Source: a bacterium
GTDB taxonomy: Bacteria > UBP14 > UBA6098 > B30-G16
NCBI GenBank assembly: GCA_027064665.1
Contig: JAMOPH010000386.1
Location: 1-6,310, forward strand
Length of the DNA stretch: 6,310 nucleotides
Direction of reading: 5' to 3'
Under the pieces are notes generated by a model. It saw only the letters and a program-made list of their open reading frames with translations. It had not been told where the DNA came from and made no database searches. Below, piece after piece: positions 1-4,917 of the stretch. The first letter of the stretch is position 1. Each line of letters opens with the position of its first letter. A program made the translations under genes and the position numbers.

Positions 1-1213
1 GGATGCATTCTAATGCCTTGAGTCTGCCGTTCTCATCGGCGATTGCCTTCACCGGCGCCGCGAGGAACTCAAACTTGACGCCCTCTTTTGCCGCCTCCTC
101 AATCTCCATATCGTGGGCGGGCATCTCCTTGCGGGTCCGGCGGTAGAGAATCGTGACCTCATCGGCGCCCAGACGCACGCTGGAACGGGCGCAGTCTATC
201 GCCGTGTTCCCGCCGCCGACAACGATAACCCTGCCCTTGATGTCCTTGATATTCCCGCGCTCAATATTTTCCAGATACTCAATTCCCGACAAAAATCCCT
301 CAATAGTGTCTTCGCCCTCAATTCCCATCGGGCGGTTCTTCTGGCAGCCGATTCCGATAAAGACCGCATCGTAGTTCTTCTTGAGTTCAGCGAGGGTGAA
401 GTCGCGTCCCAGCGCCTTATTGTAGTGAATTTTGACGCCAAGTTCGGTGATTCGGGAAACCTCGGTGTCAATAACATCGGCGGGAAGACGATACTGCGGA
501 ATTCCGTAGCGGGTCATTCCGCCGTGGCTGGGCTTTTCCTCAAAGATTTCCACCTGATAGCCCTTCTGCGCCAGATAGTATGCACAGGTCAGCCCGGCAG
601 GACCCGCACCCACCACAGCGATTTTCTTGTCCAGGATTTCCTTCGGCTTGGGCGCGTGATAGGGATTTCCGCTTGCCTCGTCCTTGTCGGAGGCGTAGCG
701 CTTGAGGTAGTCAATTCCCACGCGCTCGTCAACGAGGTTCCGCCGGCAGGCGTCCTCGCAGGGGCGGGTGCACACTCTCCCGCAGATTGCCGGAAGCGGA
801 TTGTTCTCCTTGATAAGCCGAACTGCCTCGTGGGGCTGTTGCGCCGCGATAAACGCAATATATCCCTGCACATCCACATTTGACGGGCAGGTGAGTTTAC
901 ACGGCGCGATACAATCCGCGTAGTGGTTGGACAGGAGCAGTTCCAGCGCAGTCTTGCGGGCGGAGCGGATTTCCTCGGAATCGGTGATTATCTTCATTCC
1001 ATCGGCGACCGGCGTGGCGCAACTGGGCACAAGGTTCGGCTTCCCCTCAACCCTGACCACGCACATAAAACAACTTCCATACGGCTTGAGGCGCTCATCG
1101 TGGCAGAGGGTAGGGATATCGTTTATCCCCACCGAGCGGCACGCCTCCAAAATCGTCATTGAGGAATCAACCTCGTATTCCTTCCCATTGATTGTAATTT
1201 TGACCTTGTCCAT
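1..1213 (-). CDS. NfnB/GltD-like NADP(H)-binding flavoprotein with N-terminal [2Fe-2S] domain (partial, C-terminus off window)
   Basis: Open reading frame of 404 codons, in frame to the left window edge with no stop, so the C-terminus is missing. Residues 1-75 form a NuoG/FdhA-type [2Fe-2S] domain with C37-x10-C48-x2-C51-x13-C65. Residues 97-156 carry the GltD/NfnB-type double [4Fe-4S] region (H97, C101, C105, C109 followed by Pro; then C144, C148, C152, C156 around CGRVC). A Rossmann FAD fold starts at VVGAGPAG (200-207) and an NADP(H) fold at VVGGGNTAID (331-340), followed by YRRTRKEMPA (357-366), whose arginines normally read the NADP 2'-phosphate. Start ATG lies 7 nt after the NuoF-like stop, with GAGGG four bases upstream, so translation is probably coupled. 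By family, such proteins move electrons between NADP(H), FAD and ferredoxin-type centres in the cytoplasm. With NuoE/F-like partners it fits the NfnB-like subunit of an Stn-type transhydrogenase (inference). It could also feed a formate dehydrogenase or hydrogenase encoded further left. Family call is secure; the physiological partner is not. Confidence 0.93.
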   Translation of the reverse strand, partial: MDKVKITINGKEYEVDSSMTILEACRSVGINDIPTLCHDERLKPYGSCFMCVVRVEGKPNLVPSCATPVADGMKIITDSEEIRSARKTALELLLSNHYADCIAPCKLTCPSNVDVQGYIAFIAAQQPHEAVRLIKENNPLPAICGRVCTRPCEDACRRNLVDERVGIDYLKRYASDKDEASGNPYHAPKPKEILDKKIAVVGAGPAGLTCAYYLAQKGYQVEIFEEKPSHGGMTRYGIPQYRLPADVIDTEVSRITELGVKIHYNKALGRDFTLAELKKNYDAVFIGIGCQKNRPMGIEGEDTIEGFLSGIEYLENIERGNIKDIKGRVIVVGGGNTAIDCARSSVRLGADEVTILYRRTRKEMPAHDMEIEEAAKEGVKFEFLAAPVKAIADENGRLKALECI

Positions 1214-1220
1214 AGTTCCC

Positions 1221-3005
1221 TCACTCCACTTTTATTGCGTCAAAGTTACACACCTGATAACACATCCCGCACTTGATGCACTTTTCCTGGTCAATAGTGT
1301 GCGGTTTGCCCCGTTCGCCGGAGATGGCTCCAGCGGGGCATTTGAGGGCGCAAAGGGTGCAGCCCGTGCATTTATCCTCAATGATGGTGTATGTCAGAAG
1401 CGGGCGGCACACCTTGGCGGGGCACTTCTTGTCGTAGATGTGCGCTTCATACTCGTCGCGGAAGTATTTGAGGGTCGTAAGAACCGGGTTGGGTGCGGTC
1501 TGACCGAGTCCGCAGAGGCTTGTGGTCTTGACCTTGTAGGCGAGTTCCTCAAGTTTATCAATGTCTTCGGGTTCGCCCTCGCCATTGGTGATTTTCTGCA
1601 GAATCTCAAGCATCCTCTTAGTGCCGATTCGGCAGAATGTGCACTTCCCACAACTTTCGCGCTGGGTGAATTCCAAGAAAAACTTTGCCACATCCACCAT
1701 ACAGGTGTCCTCGTCCATCACCACCAGACCGCCGGAGCCCATAATTGCGCCGGTGGCGGTGATTGACTCGTAGTCAATAGGCGTGTCCCACAGTTCCACC
1801 GGGATACATCCACCGGAGGGTCCCCCCATCTGGACGGCTTTGGGTTTTTTCCCGCCGGGGATTCCGCCGGCGACATCAAAAATCAGTTCGCGGATTGTCA
1901 TTCCCATCGGGATTTCCACCAGACCGCCGCGGGCGATTTTCCCCGCAAGGGCGAACACTTTGGTGCCCTTGGACTTTTCGGTGCCCATCGCGGCGAATTT
2001 TTCGGCGCCGTTGAGAATTATCCACGGAACATTGGCGTAGGTCTCCACATTGTTGATATTGGTGGGCTTGCCGAAAAGTCCTTTCTGCGCGGGATACGGC
2101 GGACGAACTCTTGGCATTCCTCGCTTGCCCTCAATTGACTGCAACAGCGCCGTTTCCTCTCCGCAGACAAACGCGCCGGCGCCCTCTTTGATGTGGATGT
2201 GGAACGAAAAATCCGTGCCGAAGATATTGTCGCCGATAAACCCGCGTTCCTCGGCTTGAGCGATGGCGATTTTCAGGCGGTGGATGGCGCGCGGATACTC
2301 CGCACGGACATAGATGTAGCCCTCATCGGCACCGATGGCATAGGCGGCAATGAGCATTCCTTCTAAAACGGAGTGCGGGTCGCCTTCAAGGGTGGAGCGG
2401 TCCATAAAGGCGCCGGGGTCGCCCTCGTCAGCGTTGCAGACGACATACTTTTTGTCGCCCTTTGACGCGCGGGTGAACTTCCATTTGAGTCCCGTCGGGA
2501 AACCAGCGCCGCCGCGCCCACGAAGCCCGGATTTGTATATCTCGTCAATCACTTCCTCCGGCGTCATCGTCTTAAGGACTTTTTCCAGAGCCTTGTATCC
2601 GTCGCGGGCGAGGTAGTCGTCAATGTTTTCGGGGTCAATGATTCCGCAGTTGCGCAGGACAATTCGGACCTGTTTTTTGAGCAACTCATTGCCCTCGCCG
2701 GAGATTCCCTCAAATCCCCGCGATAACAGCACCCATTCCGGGATAGGTTCGCCGCCGAGAGCGTGTTTCTCAAGAATTTCCACGGCGCGCTTGGGAGTCA
2801 CATCGGCATAAATCAGCCCTCTGCCATCCTCCTCGCGGACCTCAACCAGCGGCTCGCGGTAGCACATCCCGATACAGCCGGTGATTTTGAGTTTGACCTT
2901 GTCCTCAGCGCCGCGGGCTTGGATTTCCTCCTTTAATTTTTCATAAACTTTGTCGGCGCCGGCGGCGACGCCGCAACTTGCCATACCTACAAGTATTTCC
3001 CTCAT
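1221..3005 (-). CDS. nuoF: NuoF/HydB-like NADH-binding FMN iron-sulfur subunit (soluble)
   Basis: 594 residues, the long HydB/HndC form rather than the ~430-residue complex I NuoF. Domains in order: thioredoxin-like [2Fe-2S] domain (1-90) with C11, C44 and C48 only; NuoF core with the FMN loop RGRGGAGFPTG (162-172), NADEGDPGAF (191-200) and the NADH-site EGAGAFVCGEETAL (274-287); [4Fe-4S] ligands C452, C455, C458 in ESCGKCTFC plus C498; a hinge with H522, C528 and C533; and a C-terminal ferredoxin domain with two [4Fe-4S] motifs (C546/C549/C552/C556 and C576/C579/C582/C586). By family it oxidises or reduces NAD(H) at FMN and passes electrons along the cluster chain in a soluble cytoplasmic complex. 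The start is supported by AAGGGGG four bases upstream (3010-3016). It lies 22 nt after the NuoE-like gene and 7 nt before the NfnB-like gene, so the three probably form one transcript. The ferredoxin tail is typical of bifurcating or ferredoxin-linked enzymes (HydABC, Stn), not of complex I. Confidence 0.96.
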   Translation of the reverse strand: MREILVGMASCGVAAGADKVYEKLKEEIQARGAEDKVKLKITGCIGMCYREPLVEVREEDGRGLIYADVTPKRAVEILEKHALGGEPIPEWVLLSRGFEGISGEGNELLKKQVRIVLRNCGIIDPENIDDYLARDGYKALEKVLKTMTPEEVIDEIYKSGLRGRGGAGFPTGLKWKFTRASKGDKKYVVCNADEGDPGAFMDRSTLEGDPHSVLEGMLIAAYAIGADEGYIYVRAEYPRAIHRLKIAIAQAEERGFIGDNIFGTDFSFHIHIKEGAGAFVCGEETALLQSIEGKRGMPRVRPPYPAQKGLFGKPTNINNVETYANVPWIILNGAEKFAAMGTEKSKGTKVFALAGKIARGGLVEIPMGMTIRELIFDVAGGIPGGKKPKAVQMGGPSGGCIPVELWDTPIDYESITATGAIMGSGGLVVMDEDTCMVDVAKFFLEFTQRESCGKCTFCRIGTKRMLEILQKITNGEGEPEDIDKLEELAYKVKTTSLCGLGQTAPNPVLTTLKYFRDEYEAHIYDKKCPAKVCRPLLTYTIIEDKCTGCTLCALKCPAGAISGERGKPHTIDQEKCIKCGMCYQVCNFDAIKVE

Positions 3006-3027
3006 CTTTCCCCCTTGATTTCAGGGT

Positions 3028-3504
3028 TTATTTATACTGCTTGAGAATTCGTGATACTTTATCGGGAGTGAGTCTGCCGTGAGTGTGCTCATTGACCATC
3101 ATCACGGGCGCAAGAGAACAACACCCCAGACAACTGACCAGTTCCAGAGTGAATTTCCCGTCGGGAGTGGTCTCGCCGTTTCTGATTCCCAATTCCTCCT
3201 CAATAGCCTCGGAAATTGACCTCGCTCCCGCCACATGGCAGGCTGTCCCGTGGCAGACACGGATTATGTATTTCCCCACCGGCGTGAACCTGAACTGGGC
3301 GTAAAATGTCGCCACGCCGTAAATCTGGGACACGGGAGAACCCGTGTATTCGGATATCTCATACATCACTTCCTGAGGAACATAACCGTAAAGTTCCATT
3401 GAAAGTTGCAAAAGCGGGATCACCTGGCTTGGCTCGGGCGGGTAATTTTTCATCCTCTCCCGAAACTTGGAGAGGTCCACCGAGGCGGCGGTTGCATCTG
3501 CCAT
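3028..3504 (-). CDS. nuoE: NuoE/HydC-like [2Fe-2S] subunit
   Basis: 158 residues, the usual length for NuoE/HydC/HndA. An N-terminal helical part (about 10-70, with the family-typical LYGYVPQEVMYEI and YGVATFYAQF) is followed by a thioredoxin-like [2Fe-2S] domain with ligands C84-x4-C89-x35-C125-x3-C129 (CHGTAC and CLGCC). By family it docks on the NuoF-like subunit and holds the side [2Fe-2S] cluster next to FMN. I chose ATG 3504 because AAAGGGGGC sits just upstream (3508-3516). A TTG at 3531 would add nine residues but would put the Shine-Dalgarno inside the gene. It is the first gene of the redox operon, preceded by an AT-rich region with promoter-like elements. Confidence 0.96.
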   Translation of the reverse strand: MADATAASVDLSKFRERMKNYPPEPSQVIPLLQLSMELYGYVPQEVMYEISEYTGSPVSQIYGVATFYAQFRFTPVGKYIIRVCHGTACHVAGARSISEAIEEELGIRNGETTPDGKFTLELVSCLGCCSLAPVMMVNEHTHGRLTPDKVSRILKQYK

Positions 3505-3507
3505 TTT

Positions 3508-3516
3508 GCCCCCTTT
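3508..3516 (-). promoter_or_regulatory. Ribosome binding site of the NuoE-like gene (decides the start)
   Basis: On the minus strand AAAGGGGGC ends three bases before ATG 3504. The NuoF-like gene has the same G-run design (AAGGGGG at 3010-3016, four bases before its ATG). This supports ATG 3504 over the upstream in-frame TTG at 3531. Confidence 0.75.
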
Positions 3517-3572
3517 ATTTATGTTGTGCAAGTTTTATTAAATTTTTGCGGTGGTGTGCAGATGTCAAGCAA

Positions 3573-3601
3573 ATTATGGGAGAAAATTCACATTTTTACA
3601 A
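3573..3601 (-). promoter_or_regulatory. Candidate sigma70-type promoter of the redox operon
   Basis: Minus strand TTGTAA (3601-3596), 17-base spacer, CATAAT (3578-3573); this is 4/6 and 5/6 of the consensus at ideal spacing. It would start transcription near 3566, leaving a leader of about 60 nt before ATG 3504. A perfect TTGACA lies just downstream (3568-3563), but its best -10 (TTTAAT, 3542-3537) is at a 20-base spacing, so it is a weaker alternative. The region is clearly more AT-rich than the flanking genes. Found by eye only; promoter consensus in this lineage is unknown. Confidence 0.4.
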
Positions 3602-3614
3602 TCTAAAAATTTTC
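3582..3614. repeat. AT-rich inverted repeat overlapping the candidate promoter
   Basis: GAAAATT (3582-3588) and AATTTTC (3608-3614) are perfect complements 19 bases apart, and inner T/A runs extend the pairing with a small bulge. It overlaps the proposed -35 and could be an operator. In such AT-rich sequence, chance is also a reasonable explanation. Confidence 0.25.
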
Positions 3615-3684
3615 AATAACTTAACTACTCAGCGGGCAAAAATTGTAAAGGAACATCCTTCTCATCTGAGGTAAATGATTTTTT

Positions 3685-3826
3685 TCAGGCGAATCCGGAA
3701 CAGGTGCCAACTTTGAGGAGATACACCCCGGCGGGGAGATTATCCAGGCGCCACACAAATTTTCCGGAAAACACCAATCAAAAGCAGGGCAACGGCGAAA
3801 GGGAGCCCGCGCGCAAAAATTTTCAT
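3685..3826 (-). pseudogene. Remnant of a second secreted protein: signal peptide joined out of frame to a sorting-domain tail
   Basis: An ATG at 3826 overlaps the stop of the upstream secreted-protein gene as ATGA, the usual layout of coupled genes. It reads 28 codons to TAA at 3740-3742: MKIFARGLPFAVALLLIG, a typical signal-peptide start with basic residues then a hydrophobic core, followed by ten residues that look out of frame. From about 3777, shifting the frame by one base gives VFSGKFVWRLDNLPAGVYLL and then KVG to a TGA at 3685-3687. FxWxLDNLPAGVYLLKV is what the last strands of FlgD-like/Por sorting Ig domains look like. The simplest reading is that an exported protein with the same layout as its neighbour lost its middle, leaving both ends. 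The deletion is inferred, because no intact copy is present. A sequencing or assembly error alone would not explain a 142-bp relic lacking any central domain. Confidence 0.6.
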
Positions 3827-4539
3827 TTCACCAGTTGAACCCGCCTGACCTCCTCGCCGGAGGGGGTGTGAATTCTAACGAAGTAGGTTCCGGAGGGCAC
3901 GGTTTTGCCGGCGTCGTCGGTGGCATCCCAGCGGAAAGAATATGCGCCGGACTTGAATTCCCCACAGGCGATTTTGCGCACAAGTTTGCCGTCAACATCA
4001 TACACGCCAATCTCCACACGCCCCGGCGTGGTGAGGTTCAAACTTATCTGCGTGGACAGGTTGAACGGGTTGGGGTTCACATCAACATCCAATTTTGCCG
4101 CCTGCCCCTCAATGGGCGCCGTGGAAACCCCCGCCACAACCACCTTTTTGTGCATTGACTCAATCGCAGGCGTGCCGCCAATCTCGTCGCTGTTTGAAGT
4201 GACCAGAAACACATTGAAAACATAGTCGGGAACCTCAGACAGAACCGAAAAACGGGCATCAAATTTCATCTGGCAGTCCGGGGAGACATAGACTGCCAGA
4301 CATCCGGGATGATTTGATGCGACGGGGCAGTCGGAGTCAGTCCGGTCAAACCTGAGCAAATTTGGGTCGTAGAATATGCTGACGGTGCCCTCCGTCCCTG
4401 AGTTGACGGACACGGAAAGGAGGACATATTTGCCCTGTCCGGGCGCGCTGACAAAATTTCCGCCGGCGGTCATCAGTGGCTGTGCCGCCAGAATCCCCAC
4501 GATGGCAAGGATAATCACAGTCAATATGCTCCGCTTCAT
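3823..4539 (-). CDS. Small secreted protein with beta-sandwich domain and C-terminal FlgD-like Ig/sorting domain
   Basis: 238 residues. Residues 1-20 are a signal peptide (KR, then a hydrophobic run to about A19), so export across the inner membrane is likely. Residues 30-140 have alternating beta-like stretches, including VSIFYDPNLLRF (53-64), which resembles the strand-loop of cohesin-like Ig folds, and three cysteines (C71, C80, C89) that could form a disulfide outside the cytoplasm. Residues 146-238 are a FlgD-like Ig domain: NPNPFN (155-160), VEIGVYDVDGKLVRKI (175-190), FRWDATDDAGKTVPSGTYFV (202-221). In FCB bacteria such a tail is often a secretion or surface-anchoring signal; whether this lineage has the matching machinery cannot be seen here. 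The start is fixed by AAGGAGGT six bases upstream. It is followed by an ATGA-coupled relic of a similar gene. The specific function is not recognised; a ligand-binding or scaffold role is only a guess. Confidence 0.88.
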   Translation of the reverse strand: MKRSILTVIILAIVGILAAQPLMTAGGNFVSAPGQGKYVLLSVSVNSGTEGTVSIFYDPNLLRFDRTDSDCPVASNHPGCLAVYVSPDCQMKFDARFSVLSEVPDYVFNVFLVTSNSDEIGGTPAIESMHKKVVVAGVSTAPIEGQAAKLDVDVNPNPFNLSTQISLNLTTPGRVEIGVYDVDGKLVRKIACGEFKSGAYSFRWDATDDAGKTVPSGTYFVRIHTPSGEEVRRVQLVK

Positions 4540-4545
4540 ATCTCA

Positions 4546-4553
4546 ACCTCCTT
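4546..4553 (-). promoter_or_regulatory. Strong Shine-Dalgarno of the secreted-protein gene
   Basis: Minus strand AAGGAGGT with a six-base gap to ATG 4539. It is a full match to the anti-Shine-Dalgarno, unlike the G-run sites of the redox operon. Confidence 0.85.
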
Positions 4554-4809
4554 GTTTTCTGCGGTTAGAAACTGACCTCAAGGTTATCCACAAGTATTTC
4601 CACCCGCTCCTGTCCAATGACGGAGTTTTTCTCAAACCTGAGGGCGATTTTCGTCATCACCTTATTAGATATACCCGGGATTGGTGCGAGGTCAACAAGA
4701 ATTAAGGCATACACATAAAGTCTGGAACCCCGATTCAATATACCCCTCCAACATTGCTCGCATTTGCACAAAACCCCGTCTCACCTATAAAATGTCGTTC
4801 AGCGCCGCC

Positions 4810-4878
4810 CCGAAACCGTCCGTGAGTTTTTCCGATGAGAAATTATATCCGGGGAATATCGGTTTCGGAAAGCGAAAC
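4810..4878. repeat. Nested inverted repeats (9-bp arms plus a 6-bp hairpin sharing one arm)
   Basis: CCGAAACCG (4810-4818) is the exact complement of CGGTTTCGG (4860-4868), 41 bases apart. The second arm also belongs to a hairpin, GTTTCG (4862-4867) and CGAAAC (4873-4878) with a five-base loop. The two pairings are mutually exclusive. On the minus strand a perfect TATAAT (4847-4842) lies between the 9-bp arms, with TTCCGA 17 bases upstream. No T-run follows, so an intrinsic terminator for the permease gene is not supported. Confidence 0.45.
4842..4870 (-). promoter_or_regulatory. Weak candidate promoter for the secreted-protein gene
   Basis: Minus strand TTCCGA (4870-4865), 17 bases, TATAAT (4847-4842). 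The -10 is perfect and the -35 poor. It would give a leader of roughly 300 nt before ATG 4539, crossing the decayed region. Confidence 0.22.
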
Positions 4879-4917
4879 AGCAAGGACAAGATAAATACTT
4901 AACCCCACCAACGGCAA

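Larger units (their letters stand above)
4565..4898 (-). pseudogene. Possible decayed gene, coding-like pieces in several frames
   Basis: Between the permease and the secreted protein no intact gene is visible, but several minus-strand pieces look coding. One runs 4898-4785 without an ATG and ends FSSEKLTDGFGAALNDIL, preceded by a hydrophobic VFILSLLF stretch. Another, ending in TAA at 4565-4567, includes KIALRFEKNSVIGQ and then ERVEILVDNLEVSF, with alternating hydrophobic residues like the last strands of a beta domain. Its only long start is a TTG at 4771 without a ribosome site. Short coding-like stretches between them (GETGFCANASNVGGVY, then YIESGFQTL) lie in other frames. Read together they suggest one former secreted or beta-rich gene broken by two or more frameshifts. 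The linkage is inference and may be chance; no family is recognised. Confidence 0.33.

Noticed and set aside
113..883. Long plus-strand open frame of 256 codons
   Set aside because: It lies opposite the NfnB-like gene, whose minus-strand protein has complete cofactor motifs. The plus-strand translation has no recognisable family features and is an antisense shadow.
927..1766. Plus-strand open frame of 279 codons
   Set aside because: It spans the junction of two clearly real minus-strand genes and has no ribosome site or motif; an antisense shadow.
1..3504. Complex I (nuo) operon
   Set aside because: The NuoF-like protein carries the HydB-type extra domains, the third gene is NfnB/GltD-like rather than NuoG, and no membrane subunits follow in view.
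1..3504. Electron-bifurcating [FeFe]-hydrogenase HydABC
   Set aside because: No H-cluster (HydA) motifs are visible; HydBC-like subunits alone do not show hydrogenase. It stays possible only if HydA lies beyond the left edge.
3028..3531. NuoE-like gene starting at TTG 3531
   Set aside because: ATG 3504 has a well-placed Shine-Dalgarno, and the extra nine residues encode the ribosome site itself.
3306..3674. Plus-strand open frame reaching into the promoter region
   Set aside because: Mostly antisense to the NuoE-like gene; its end is AT-rich non-coding sequence and no ribosome site is evident.
4565..4771. Intact 68-residue gene starting at TTG 4771
   Set aside because: No ribosome site, a cysteine-rich start unlike the beta-like end, and neighbouring fragments in other frames; better treated as part of a decayed gene.
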